Assembly (NCBI GenBank): GCA_025059995.1
Contig: JANXCF010000007.1
Coordinates: 37,994 to 101,993, forward strand
Length of the DNA: 64,000 nt
Origin: Leptospiraceae bacterium
GTDB taxonomy: Bacteria; Spirochaetota; Leptospiria; Leptospirales; Leptonemataceae
Direction: 5' to 3'
The position numbers and the translations under genes were made by a program. Shown piece after piece: positions 51,265-60,504 of this stretch (its first letter is position 1; every line of letters begins with the position of its first letter). The notes beneath the pieces are model-generated. The model was not told the DNA's origin, searched no databases, and worked only from the letters and a program-made list of their open reading frames with translations.

Positions 51265-53271
51265 ATGCCTGCTCCTTTTGCTACTCCAAGTGCTTCAGGA
51301 ATTGACGTTCCCAAAGTAATCAAACAATTAATTGAAATTGAACGAGAACCTCTACGACGCTTGGAAGAAGACAATCGTAGAAACGAAATCCGAATCCAAG
51401 CGTGGGAGGAACTCCGAACGAAAACCAAAAAATTAGTAGATACAAGCCGTGAGATCTATTCCTTTGCAGGTCCTTTTGCGATAAGAAAAATTGTTTCCGA
51501 TGATGAAGGTTCAATCACGGGTATTGCTTCTCCCAATGCCGAAGAAGGGTCCCAGAGAATCCATGTTCATCAATTAGCAAAAGCCCACAAGATTCGTTCT
51601 AAAGAGATTTCTAAAAGTGAGGTTCTACCCAAAGGAAAATTCCAAATCCTCATTGATGGAAAAGAAACAGAAATCCAGTTTGCCGGAGGAAGTATCGAAG
51701 ACTTGGAAAAAGCCATTCGCCAACAATCAGGGAAAAATGTTTCTTTTGAGCTCTCGAAGGTTCAGACATCAGATCAGAAAGTGGTGTTGGTTTTGACATC
51801 AAAAGTCATGGGAAGCAAAGGGAAGATTCAATTCAAGGACCCCGATGGAATCTTAAAACAAATTGAATGGATTGGTCCTAAGGGAAAAAAAGAAGAAATC
51901 CAAGAGATTTTAACCCTACAGAAAGAAAATCTATCGCCACAAACCGAAGAAATCCAAATAAAAGACAATACGGTCTTTTTCGAAAACACAAATCACTTTT
52001 CTTTGGATGTTGCTTTAAAAAATGTTTTAGAAGTTTCTTTTTCTTTTGAAGCTACCATTGAGGAACCCAAAGAAGAAGTAAGACCAACGATACATGTTGA
52101 TCCTGTAATCAAAAAAGAAATTGAAGGGATTGAAATCACATTGCCTCAGATCGAACGAGTTCGTATTACGGAGCCAATGCAACCTCAAACTTACCAAGAA
52201 ATCGGTTCGGTGAAAATTTTTTATGTTTCTCAAGGCATGATGAAAGAACAAAAAATCCCTTTGCAAAAAAACCAAAAGGAATACACCCTCAAACTATCTG
52301 ATCAAGACGAAGGAGTAGAAATCACAAAAATAGAAATCTCTAAAAACTATAAAGGGAAAGGACAGATAGGTAAGTTCCAATACAAAACCCAAAAAGAAAA
52401 AGAGATTGTGTTTGAACCACTCCATGTGATTGAACCACCTCAAGATGCAGTTTTACAAGTAAATGGAGTAGAACTACGAAGGACTCAAAACGAAAACCTC
52501 GTGGACATACTACCAGGGGTTTCTTTGAATCTGCATAAAACCACCACAAGAGAAGTTGAAATTCGAGTGGAGCATGATGTCTCTAAAATCAAAGAGAAAA
52601 TCAAAGAATGGGTGAATGCCTATAATGAACTTATAACGTTCATTCGAGATAATGATCAATTCCAAAAACAAGAGGACTTTCAGATTCAGCGTTCTGCGAA
52701 TCCCAACGAAAAGATCGAAGATGGACTTCGAAAACTCGAAGATGCCAGTGGGATTTTTGCTGGGGATGCTACGGTTCGAAGGTTGGTTTCCCTTTTGGGT
52801 TCAATTGTATCGAGTGCTTATCCATCGAGAACAAATCCGGCATTTCGCACCTTACCACAAATTGGAATATCTACGGGGAAGCCTGGAAGTTCATGGCAGG
52901 ATGTGAAGCGTGGACTTTTGGTCATTGACGAAGAGACTTTGGATACAGCATTGAAGAATCACCCTGATTCTGTGAAAGAACTTTTTTCTTCGGATCGGAA
53001 TGAAGATGCCATCGTTGATAACGGAGTTGCCTACAAAACCTACGAGGAGTTGAGTCCCTATGTGAAAATGGCTGGTGGGATTATCACTTCTCGGATAGAA
53101 CTCCTAAAAGAACAAATCAAAACCAACGAGAAGATCATCTATAACAAAGAACTCAGTATCATGCGAAAAGAAGATATGCTAAAATCCAAATTCGGAAACA
53201 TGGAAGGAACCATCCAAAACATGAAGAATACACAAAAATTTTTAGAAAACCGACTCAAAACCCAAGACTAA
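51265..53271 (+). CDS. fliD: Flagellar filament cap protein FliD
   Basis: The 668-residue protein caps the growing flagellar filament and guides flagellin assembly. The N-terminal region (ASGIDVPKVIKQLIEIEREPL) and the C-terminal FliD_C region (ISTGKPGSSWQDVKRGLL, VKELFSSD, then a coiled end RIELLKEQIKTNEKIIYNKE) match. The variable middle, about residues 200-420, is beta-rich. In spirochaetes it should lie in the periplasmic flagella. ATG 51265 is chosen for its GAAGGA site and family N-terminus. Confidence 0.9.
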   Translation: MPAPFATPSASGIDVPKVIKQLIEIEREPLRRLEEDNRRNEIRIQAWEELRTKTKKLVDTSREIYSFAGPFAIRKIVSDDEGSITGIASPNAEEGSQRIHVHQLAKAHKIRSKEISKSEVLPKGKFQILIDGKETEIQFAGGSIEDLEKAIRQQSGKNVSFELSKVQTSDQKVVLVLTSKVMGSKGKIQFKDPDGILKQIEWIGPKGKKEEIQEILTLQKENLSPQTEEIQIKDNTVFFENTNHFSLDVALKNVLEVSFSFEATIEEPKEEVRPTIHVDPVIKKEIEGIEITLPQIERVRITEPMQPQTYQEIGSVKIFYVSQGMMKEQKIPLQKNQKEYTLKLSDQDEGVEITKIEISKNYKGKGQIGKFQYKTQKEKEIVFEPLHVIEPPQDAVLQVNGVELRRTQNENLVDILPGVSLNLHKTTTREVEIRVEHDVSKIKEKIKEWVNAYNELITFIRDNDQFQKQEDFQIQRSANPNEKIEDGLRKLEDASGIFAGDATVRRLVSLLGSIVSSAYPSRTNPAFRTLPQIGISTGKPGSSWQDVKRGLLVIDEETLDTALKNHPDSVKELFSSDRNEDAIVDNGVAYKTYEELSPYVKMAGGIITSRIELLKEQIKTNEKIIYNKELSIMRKEDMLKSKFGNMEGTIQNMKNTQKFLENRLKTQD

Positions 53272-53280
53272 GGAGAAGCT

Positions 53281-54255
53281 ATGAAGTTATATATCAACGA
53301 AATGGAAATTCCTTATACATTAGAAAATGAAAAAACCCTATCGGATGTAGTGGAAGCTCTAAGCAAAAACCTTTTGGAGAAAAACCTTTACATTTTGGAT
53401 TACTATGTGGAACTTCATGATGAAAACCAAAACAAAAGCAATAACAATAAAGATGTTCTCATCGATGATGTGGAAGCTCTGCATTTTATTGTAGGGAATT
53501 CCATGGATTTGGTGAGGTCCTCTTTGGAATCCCATTTGGAATTTTTGGATCGATTGGGAACAAAGATCTTCTTTTTAGAAGAAATACCAGAGAAAGAACA
53601 TCAAGAAATCCAAAGGGCATTTCAGTGGATTAAAGAAAGTTTACCCCATATCGTAAAAAAACTCGATGTGGATGTGATGTTTTCTTACGTAGAAAGAGAG
53701 GGTAAGATTTACCACCTCAAAGAAGTGTTTGAAGCTTTAGAAGAAAACTTGGCAAAATTACCACATGTCCATCCAAAAGAACTGACAAGTTGGAAAAATG
53801 AAGTTTTGTCGTTACTTCGAGTTGTTCGTGTGTTTATCAATCAGAATTATTTGAATCTTCTGGCAAATTACTATACAAATGAAGAATTGGTAATCATCCT
53901 TTCGAACATGGAAAACGAAATCGACGATTGGATGAAAGCCATGGTTTCTATCAATGAATACATCCAAATCGGAGAGGATTTGAAAGCCTTCCACACGATT
54001 GAAAAACTCATGAACGAAATGGAATTGAAGTTATTTTTGTTTTCAGTGGCGTTTGAGCGTTCTTCTCTTTCTGATGACGAAAAAACCCATCATCGAGAAG
54101 TTCTTTCTTCTCTTTTGAGGAATTTTCATCAAATCGCTCAAACCCTTGAAAATACTGACTTCGTGATCTTAGGAGATACCTTCGAATACGAGATGATCCC
54201 CCTTTTGATGGAGTTGAAAAATATCATTCCAGAAATAAAAAAAACATTGACATAA
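53281..54255 (+). CDS. Hypothetical helical protein following fliD
   Basis: The 324-residue cytoplasmic protein has a short beta start (MKLYINEMEIPYTLENEKTL) and then long helices with no recognised motif. It begins 9 bp after fliD with AAGGAG, so it is co-translated. The position suggests a flagellar chaperone or regulator such as FliS or FliT, but size and sequence do not match those families. It is followed by a transcription-regulator-like gene. Confidence 0.6.
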   Translation: MKLYINEMEIPYTLENEKTLSDVVEALSKNLLEKNLYILDYYVELHDENQNKSNNNKDVLIDDVEALHFIVGNSMDLVRSSLESHLEFLDRLGTKIFFLEEIPEKEHQEIQRAFQWIKESLPHIVKKLDVDVMFSYVEREGKIYHLKEVFEALEENLAKLPHVHPKELTSWKNEVLSLLRVVRVFINQNYLNLLANYYTNEELVIILSNMENEIDDWMKAMVSINEYIQIGEDLKAFHTIEKLMNEMELKLFLFSVAFERSSLSDDEKTHHREVLSSLLRNFHQIAQTLENTDFVILGDTFEYEMIPLLMELKNIIPEIKKTLT

Positions 54256-54281
54256 GTATTTTATAGAAAAGGATAAGATTT

Positions 54282-55361
54282 GTGTCTTTTAATGTGGGTG
54301 AGCTCCTTCGGATTTTTTTCAAACACCATTTGTCGTTTGTTCCCATTGTGGATCGAAATCAAGGAGGAGATCATTATGTTTTAGGATTTTTATCACGTCA
54401 GAAGGTGTTTCATTTTGCCGCGGAGTCTGAGCGGTTAGAAAAAATGATGGAACGTATCCCTGATTTTTTTCTCGAAAAAGAAATCCCCCCTAATTCCCTT
54501 TGTGAGTTTTTTTCAAAAATCCCAATTCCTGTTTATGATGTTTATGCAAAGTTTGTAGAAAATTGGGACAAAGAAAAAGTTGATTTTTACATAAAGAATT
54601 TTTTATTCAGTTTGCAAGCACCCAGAAACTATCAGGCTCTTGATGACGTTTCCTCCAAAGAAAAAGAAAAGTTTGCCCTTTTAGAAAAGATGATGGCGTT
54701 TTTGCCTTTTCCTTTGATGGCGATGGATGTCCACTTTCGAACGATTTTTTATAATGAACTCTATCTTAAAGAAATTTTAGAAAAAGGTCCTTTCAAAAGG
54801 ACCTTTGCTATTGCGGAGGCGTATTTCAAAGATTTTCTACAAACTGTTTTGATTGAGTCGGTGATGAGACCATCACATTCGACATATCTTTCCAAGGAAT
54901 GGAAAGAACTTCCCTACAGAGTCTTGGTTGTGAACCTAACAGAGGACCAAGAAGTAACAGGGTATTTGTTTGTATTTGTGCCTTTTTTGGATATGAAAAA
55001 AAAACAAAAGGAACCATTGCTTCAACAAATCGAAGAAAAACTCAACTCGGGAAAATCATACGATGAAATCATTGAAGAACTCGAAAACCAAGTGATAGAA
55101 TATTACTTGAAGAAAAATCAAGGGAACATATCCCACACAGCTAAGGAGCTACGGATAAAACGAACCACACTACAACATAAAATCAAGCGATTGAAAATCG
55201 AAAACCAAAACCCCCCTCAAGAAATAAAAGAAATAAAAGAAACTCAAGAAATTCAAGAAAAGAGAGAAACTTCTCAAACCCCAAGAGTAGCTACAAAAGA
55301 AAATTATAAAAACTCCTTGACAAAAAAAAGACGGAAAAAAATCCAACCCGACGATAATTAA
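54282..55361 (+). CDS. CBS/PAS-like sensor protein with Fis-type helix-turn-helix
   Basis: The 359-residue protein starts at a GTG. The N-terminus (FFKHHLSFVPIVDRN ... YVLGFLSRQKVF) resembles a CBS half, residues about 145-230 look PAS-like (FPLMAMDVHFRTIFYNELY), and the C-terminal HTH (NQGNISHTAKELRIKRTTLQHKIKRL) is Fis/NtrC-type. No AAA+ domain lies between, so it cannot activate sigma-54 in the normal way. A basic, repetitive tail (EIKEIKETQEIQEK) follows. It lies in the fliD operon. Confidence 0.65.
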   Translation: MSFNVGELLRIFFKHHLSFVPIVDRNQGGDHYVLGFLSRQKVFHFAAESERLEKMMERIPDFFLEKEIPPNSLCEFFSKIPIPVYDVYAKFVENWDKEKVDFYIKNFLFSLQAPRNYQALDDVSSKEKEKFALLEKMMAFLPFPLMAMDVHFRTIFYNELYLKEILEKGPFKRTFAIAEAYFKDFLQTVLIESVMRPSHSTYLSKEWKELPYRVLVVNLTEDQEVTGYLFVFVPFLDMKKKQKEPLLQQIEEKLNSGKSYDEIIEELENQVIEYYLKKNQGNISHTAKELRIKRTTLQHKIKRLKIENQNPPQEIKEIKETQEIQEKRETSQTPRVATKENYKNSLTKKRRKKIQPDDN

Positions 55362-55369
55362 TTTAGCAT

Positions 55370-57028
55370 ATGAAGAGATTTTTTTTCAGTTTGTTGTTGG
55401 TAAGTAGACTTTTTGCTCAAAGTCAAGAAATCCAAGATATCAAAACCCATCCCGAAGTTATCAATTATCGTTTTGGGAAGGGGTTTCCGGATTTTGTTTT
55501 GGAGTTGGAGTTTTCTGAAGACACTCACTATCCCGTGAATCTACAAAAAGAGCAAATTTGGATTCAAGAAATTTATTCCCAGCAAGAGAGCACTTTTCAT
55601 CCCAAGAGAATCGAAGTCTTAGACACCTACACCAAAGAAAATAACCAACAAACCAAAGAAAAAAAAGTATTTTCTGTTTTGTTGGATGCCACAAAATCAC
55701 TGTCAAGAAAAGATTTCGAAACCCTCAAAGAAACGGTTCGAGATTTTATCGAAAATAACCCCAAACACGTGATTTCTCTTTATAAAATCCAGGGAGGGGC
55801 GAAATCCGTTCAGAACTTTACTTCCAACAACAAACGGCTCTTGGAAAAACTAGAAAAAATCGAACGAACGGGGAAACAAACCAAACTTTACGATGCCATC
55901 TATAAAGTGTTGTTGGATACCCAAAAATACGTGAACAAAAACCAAAGAAGTGTGGGTGGGATTTTCGTTTTTACGGACGGGAAAGAGGAAACCAGCATTT
56001 TAGAACCCAAAGACATTGAGGAGCTCATCATACATGGAACCAAGTTTGGAATTCCTATTTATTTTATTTTCTCTCATGCAAAGTATTCTGATATTTGGGT
56101 GAAAATCAGTTCCAAGACAGGTGGCGAAACCTTTTTTGTGAAAGACTTCTCACCCAGAGAAGTTTTTTCTTCTGAAGTTCCGGAAAATGGCAATGCCTTT
56201 TTGTCCCTTCGAAAAATCAAGCTGGAATATACGTCGAGTTTACCTGTTTGGGAGTATTTTCTGGCACCTGCAATCTCGACCAAAATTTTGATCAACACGG
56301 ATCAAACAAAACCAAAAGAAACTTTAATCGAATACCGATATCCACTGCCGATGTGGTATCGATTGGTTTTATATGGAGTTTTGGCTTTTTTGGTAGTAAT
56401 ACTTTCATGGTTTTATTTCTATTATCGAAAGAGGAAGAAGATGGAAGAAAAAGACACCTCCAAAATGGAATTTCCTGAGCCCGAGATCACAAACGACATT
56501 TTCATTGACCTTCGAAGATACAAAGATGAACCCAAAAAAAAATACCAAGAAAGTGAGGAAAGACCCGACATTCCATTGTTAGCTCAAGCTTGGTTGGAGC
56601 CTTCGTATGCTCCCTATTTGGATGATCCCAAAGAGAGAAAAAAGTTCTCTTATGAAACCATGACTTTGAATCTCAAAGAAAAATCCTACATGGTTTTACA
56701 AGCAGCGGTCAAAGAAGCTCCGGCTTATTCTCACGGAGCTCTCATGAAAAAAGAACCCGGGATGGATCGAGAAAAGAAATTTGATTTATTCTTAGAAGAA
56801 GTCTATATCGGAAGTAGCACAGCTGCTCACATTCCAGTTCGAGATCCGGCGGTTTCTCCTATCCATGCCAAAATCAAAAAAATCGAAAATAAGTTCATTC
56901 TTTTTGATTTGATGAGTGTGGCAGGAACCTACTTGAACGGAAAGAAAGTTCTTCGTCCCATGCCGTTAAAACACAATGATGTGATTCGCATAGGACACAC
57001 CATCTTTCGTTTTGTTGGAGAAGATTAA
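55370..57028 (+). CDS. VWA-transmembrane-FHA fusion protein
   Basis: The 552-residue product has a signal peptide, a VWA domain with MIDAS DATKS (D106) and FVFTDGKEET, a transmembrane helix (LVLYGVLAFLVVILSWFYFYY, about residues 331-352), and a cytoplasmic C-terminal FHA domain (IGSSTAAHIPVRDPAVSPIHAKI ... SVAGTYLNGKKV). FHA domains bind phosphothreonine. The Arg after the first Gly is Ser here, though SxxH and the later Asn are kept, so binding may be altered. It could link an extracellular signal to a protein kinase. It starts 8 bp after the PAS/Fis gene. Confidence 0.75.
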   Translation: MKRFFFSLLLVSRLFAQSQEIQDIKTHPEVINYRFGKGFPDFVLELEFSEDTHYPVNLQKEQIWIQEIYSQQESTFHPKRIEVLDTYTKENNQQTKEKKVFSVLLDATKSLSRKDFETLKETVRDFIENNPKHVISLYKIQGGAKSVQNFTSNNKRLLEKLEKIERTGKQTKLYDAIYKVLLDTQKYVNKNQRSVGGIFVFTDGKEETSILEPKDIEELIIHGTKFGIPIYFIFSHAKYSDIWVKISSKTGGETFFVKDFSPREVFSSEVPENGNAFLSLRKIKLEYTSSLPVWEYFLAPAISTKILINTDQTKPKETLIEYRYPLPMWYRLVLYGVLAFLVVILSWFYFYYRKRKKMEEKDTSKMEFPEPEITNDIFIDLRRYKDEPKKKYQESEERPDIPLLAQAWLEPSYAPYLDDPKERKKFSYETMTLNLKEKSYMVLQAAVKEAPAYSHGALMKKEPGMDREKKFDLFLEEVYIGSSTAAHIPVRDPAVSPIHAKIKKIENKFILFDLMSVAGTYLNGKKVLRPMPLKHNDVIRIGHTIFRFVGED

Positions 57029-57032
57029 AATT

Positions 57033-58169
57033 TTATAAAACTAATTTATAAATTTTTTTAAACTTTTCTATAAAAACGTCAATTTCTTCTTGGGTGGTAA
57101 AAATGCCTGTGGAAAACCTCAGAGCTTGGAGGGCTAACTCCTCAGAAAAACCCATGCGTAATAGGGTTGTGGAAGGTTGCCTTGTCCGGGATTTACAAGA
57201 ACTCCCGGTGGAAACGACGATCCCTTCTTGATCCAACGACAAAAAAAGAAAATCCATGTTTTCTATCGAAAGTTCGGGGAAGATGGCATATGTTGTGGTA
57301 GGAATGCGAAGGGAATCTTTACCAACAATTATGGCATTGCATTCTTTTATGAGGAAGTCCTCGATTTGTTTTTGGAAAGCTTCGTTTTTTCTGTAGGCTT
57401 CTTGGTTCTGCATTTGCCACGAAAAGGCATCGACTAAGTTTTTGATGGCAAAGAAATTCTCAGTGCCGGCTCGGTATTCATTTTCTTGAAGCCCTCCTTT
57501 GAAGAGAGTTTTGGGGGTTCTCAAGGTAGCCACAACGGAAGCTCCTAAACCTCCACCAATTTTGTGTCCATTGATGGTAAAGCCACCAAGAAATGAAAAA
57601 TCCCAGGGACGTTTTCCCCCTATTTGGATGGTATCAGATATGAGGGGAAGGGAAAGTTGATGACAGACTTCTGCCAATTCTTTGATGGGTTGGATGACCC
57701 CAGTTTCGTTTGAAACAGCAATGCAACCGACGAACGAAATTTTTTCCCGGGGAATTTTATGCTCCTCAAGGACCTGAAAAACATCCTTAGGCTCAATGCG
57801 TCCAGTTGGGTAGGCGGGAAGAAGAAGTGTCTTCAAGCCCAGGATTTCGCAAGCACCATAAAAAGAATCATGCTCGTAGGGTGAGACGATGGCATAGGGT
57901 TTTTGAGGATCAAAAAAAGTAGCCACCATCTGGTGCACTGCTTCGGTTCCTGTGGAAGCAAAAACGAAAGAAAATCTGGATGTTTCTACGTGATAGTACT
58001 GTTGCAGGAGTTCTCGAAGTAGCCTTCGAGATTGTTCAATCACCGCGAAGTTCTTTTGAGAAAAAAAAGAAATCCCACTGGGATTTGCCCAATTCGAATA
58101 ATAGCTTTCTAAATTGCTTCGAAGAAATTCCAATGGTGGGTGAGTAGAATTGTAATCCAAATAAATCAT
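57033..58169 (-). CDS. Cysteine desulfurase-like aminotransferase (NifS/IscS family)
   Basis: The 378-residue PLP enzyme takes sulfur from cysteine for iron-sulfur clusters or thiolated tRNA. The N-terminal MIYLDYNSTHPP, SNETGVIQPIKELAEVC, the PLP lysine in TINGHKIGGGLGA and the catalytic cysteine in STGSSCKSRTRQPS match, in class V aminotransferase style. ATG 58169 is chosen over one 11 codons upstream because it gives the usual YLDYNST start. No scaffold or tRNA-modification gene is adjacent. Confidence 0.85.
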   Translation of the reverse strand: MIYLDYNSTHPPLEFLRSNLESYYSNWANPSGISFFSQKNFAVIEQSRRLLRELLQQYYHVETSRFSFVFASTGTEAVHQMVATFFDPQKPYAIVSPYEHDSFYGACEILGLKTLLLPAYPTGRIEPKDVFQVLEEHKIPREKISFVGCIAVSNETGVIQPIKELAEVCHQLSLPLISDTIQIGGKRPWDFSFLGGFTINGHKIGGGLGASVVATLRTPKTLFKGGLQENEYRAGTENFFAIKNLVDAFSWQMQNQEAYRKNEAFQKQIEDFLIKECNAIIVGKDSLRIPTTTYAIFPELSIENMDFLFLSLDQEGIVVSTGSSCKSRTRQPSTTLLRMGFSEELALQALRFSTGIFTTQEEIDVFIEKFKKIYKLVL

Positions 58170-58285
58170 GGTTATAATAAAATCTTGTAGAAAGAACTTC
58201 AAAATCGAATTTTATTCTTTTTTGAATTGAAAATCAGGTTTTTTGCAAATTTTTAGCAACTACTGAAAAAAGAAAGAAGGAATTT

Positions 58286-59323
58286 ATGGAACGATACTTC
58301 AAAGATTTCATCAAGAGCGTGTTTTCGTTGGGGATTTTGATCTTGTTGGTGTTCGCTTTTAAGCATTCGTTTTTGGATGCCAACAACATCCCCAGTGGTT
58401 CCATGATCCCAACGTTGAAGATTGGAGATTACTTGTTTGTCAATAAGATGCGGTTTTCGTTGTATTTTCCTTTTACGTATTTTGAGTTGGCTCGGATTGA
58501 CGAACCCCAGAGAGGTGATATTGCCACTTTCGTTCCACCCCGTGATCCCACGAAAAACTACGTCAAGCGGATCATTGGGATGCCCGGAGATCGCATTCGG
58601 ATCCGCAACGTCTCGATTTGTGATCCTGAGCTCCCCATTAAGCGAGCGACCAAAACCTTGTATCAATGCAATCAAGAGTTCGAAAGGAAACAGTGGATAC
58701 CCGTGATCGCCTTTGTGGAATACAAAGAAAGGGATCAAGGCGAGTGGCGTCATTTTGAGATAGAAGAAATCAACTACGATGAAGCTGAAAAGATACTTCG
58801 TGACTCCGATAGCATCCGGGTATTATATCCCGATGAAAGAGGAATCAAAGTTGGCTTTTTGCCAGTTTTGTTTCGAGAGAACATCAACGGACGCATTCAC
58901 TACTTTATTGAAACCTCTGAGGTGATTTTTCCTGACTCCATGTGTGAGGAAATTGAGACCGAAGGCTGCCTCATCCCCGAGAATCATTATTTTTTGATGG
59001 GAGATAATCGAGATGACTCTCAAGACTCACGATTTTGGCAAGTGGGCACAATCACTCGAGATCGGATTTTGGGAAAGCCTTTGGTGATCTATTTTAGCAT
59101 CAACTGGAGGGATCAGCTCTGCTTTGCTTATTTTGAGTATTTAGGAGGGAAGGGAGGATTTCCCATCAAGGACTTTCCCCCCGAGGAACAAAAAAAATAC
59201 TGCAGCTTTTACGATGTGCACCAATACGGAGAGGGAATTTTCGGCTACCTCTATCGAACGATATTTTACCGCATTCCAAGAATGGAGGTTCGCTGGTATC
59301 GTATCGGAACCCTGTTAGAATGA
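58286..59323 (+). CDS. lepB: Signal peptidase I
   Basis: The 345-residue membrane protease removes signal peptides from exported proteins. One N-terminal helix (SVFSLGILILLVFAFK) anchors it. Catalytic S39 lies in NNIPSGSMIPTL and K94 in KNYVKRIIGMPGD. The conserved ENHYFLMGDNRDDSQDSRFW lies near residue 240. It is larger than average, with a spirochaete-style insert between the second and third boxes. GAAGGA precedes the ATG. It is apparently monocistronic. Confidence 0.93.
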   Translation: MERYFKDFIKSVFSLGILILLVFAFKHSFLDANNIPSGSMIPTLKIGDYLFVNKMRFSLYFPFTYFELARIDEPQRGDIATFVPPRDPTKNYVKRIIGMPGDRIRIRNVSICDPELPIKRATKTLYQCNQEFERKQWIPVIAFVEYKERDQGEWRHFEIEEINYDEAEKILRDSDSIRVLYPDERGIKVGFLPVLFRENINGRIHYFIETSEVIFPDSMCEEIETEGCLIPENHYFLMGDNRDDSQDSRFWQVGTITRDRILGKPLVIYFSINWRDQLCFAYFEYLGGKGGFPIKDFPPEEQKKYCSFYDVHQYGEGIFGYLYRTIFYRIPRMEVRWYRIGTLLE

Positions 59324-59449
59324 GAGCTGAGAAAAAATGAACTTTGAGGTTAAATCCCCTTGTACAGATCAGTTTGAGCAAGTTGAACAGATTGGCTGTT
59401 TTGCTTTTTTTAGAAGTTGAGTTTTTTAGCTTTTGATGTAACGTAAAAA

Positions 59450-59483
59450 AAGAAAAAAACAAAACACCGCAGAGCTGCGGTGT
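59450..59483 (-). terminator. Rho-independent terminator of the reverse lipoprotein gene
   Basis: ACACCGCAG (59464-59472) and CTGCGGTGT (59475-59483) form a 9-bp stem with a very small loop, followed on the minus strand by T-rich sequence (the A run at 59445-59463). It lies just past the lipoprotein stop. Confidence 0.8.
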
Positions 59484-59488
59484 GAAAA

Positions 59489-60301
59489 CTAGAATTCTTC
59501 ATTGAGGGAGGTGCATTTTTGGTTTGCAAATTGGCTGGGAAGATTTTGACCATAGTAGCAGATAGCAGAAATAACTTTTGAGTTTTTCTTATAGGAGTTG
59601 TTAAGTGGTGATATATTTGAATTGTTAAACACTTGCTCCATTTTATTCACACAAGATTGTTCTGGAGGAGGGGGAGATTGTGCAAAGCCTTTAATACCAG
59701 ATAGTATATTGTATCTCTCATACTCAGCGACTGAGGCTATTTGTAAAGTTTTCAAATCTTCTTCGTTGGCAATTTCATCGTTGGGATCAATATTAATGAT
59801 AAAGTTCTTGCCCTCTTCTATGAGATTTTGAATGGGGTAGAATTTTATTTTATTGGGGTCAATGACATAAATTTGAAAAAAATCTAGAGGAAAAGTTTCA
59901 ACTTGAGTTTTTATTTGCTCTATTTTTCCTTTTGTTTGTGGGCATTCACTTGTAAATTCAGCGTTAATGAGATTGATTAAAGATTGATAAAATTGTATAA
60001 TCTTATTTTTTACTTCTTCTGGGGTTGTTCCTAGTAGAGGAAGTGCTCCAGTAACATTACATGCACCTTTTGGTAAAGGGCTTAAATTAGCCACATAATA
60101 AGTATTTCCTCCAGATGATTGTTTTGCCACAAATGCGCAATTCCCACTTCGTCTTTCTTGCTCAATCCTTTGCTGTTCAGTTACTGTGAATCCAAGAAGC
60201 AGCAATGGGGTTCTGTCGTCTTTCTTCTTTTGCTGGCAGTTAGCACCCACCAAACCTATGGCAACCACCAAAACAAAAAGGGTTTTTGTGATTTTCTTCA
60301 T
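59489..60301 (-). CDS. Putative lipoprotein, hypothetical
   Basis: The 270-residue product has a lipoprotein signal (FVLVVAIGLVGANC) whose relaxed lipobox ends at a cysteine, then KKKDDRTPLLLL, an opening common in spirochaete surface lipoproteins. The body includes several cysteines (for example NCAF, GACNV and SECPQ) that may form disulfides. I recognise no domain. A strong AAGGAGG and a promoter-like pair (60335-60364) precede it. Confidence 0.7.
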   Translation of the reverse strand: MKKITKTLFVLVVAIGLVGANCQQKKKDDRTPLLLLGFTVTEQQRIEQERRSGNCAFVAKQSSGGNTYYVANLSPLPKGACNVTGALPLLGTTPEEVKNKIIQFYQSLINLINAEFTSECPQTKGKIEQIKTQVETFPLDFFQIYVIDPNKIKFYPIQNLIEEGKNFIINIDPNDEIANEEDLKTLQIASVAEYERYNILSGIKGFAQSPPPPEQSCVNKMEQVFNNSNISPLNNSYKKNSKVISAICYYGQNLPSQFANQKCTSLNEEF

Positions 60302-60334
60302 AGGTCCTCCTTATTTTAGTTTCGGAGTTAATTC

Positions 60335-60364
60335 ATATTAAAACAATTATTACATTTTAGTCAA
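60335..60364 (-). promoter_or_regulatory. Promoter of the reverse lipoprotein gene
   Basis: On the minus strand TTGACT (60364-60359) and TAATAT (60340-60335) are 18 bp apart. Transcription would start near 60328, leaving a leader of about 27 nt with AAGGAGG before the ATG. Confidence 0.55.
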
Positions 60365-60504
60365 CTAATTTTTCACATAGAAATGAATTTTTTTTAGCGT
60401 TTTTTATTTAATATTATTAATTGCAATAAAAATGCTATGAATTGGGTTTCATTTTCGCGAATTCGCAAAAAGCAATTGACTTGTTTAGAATATAATGCAT
60501 ATTC

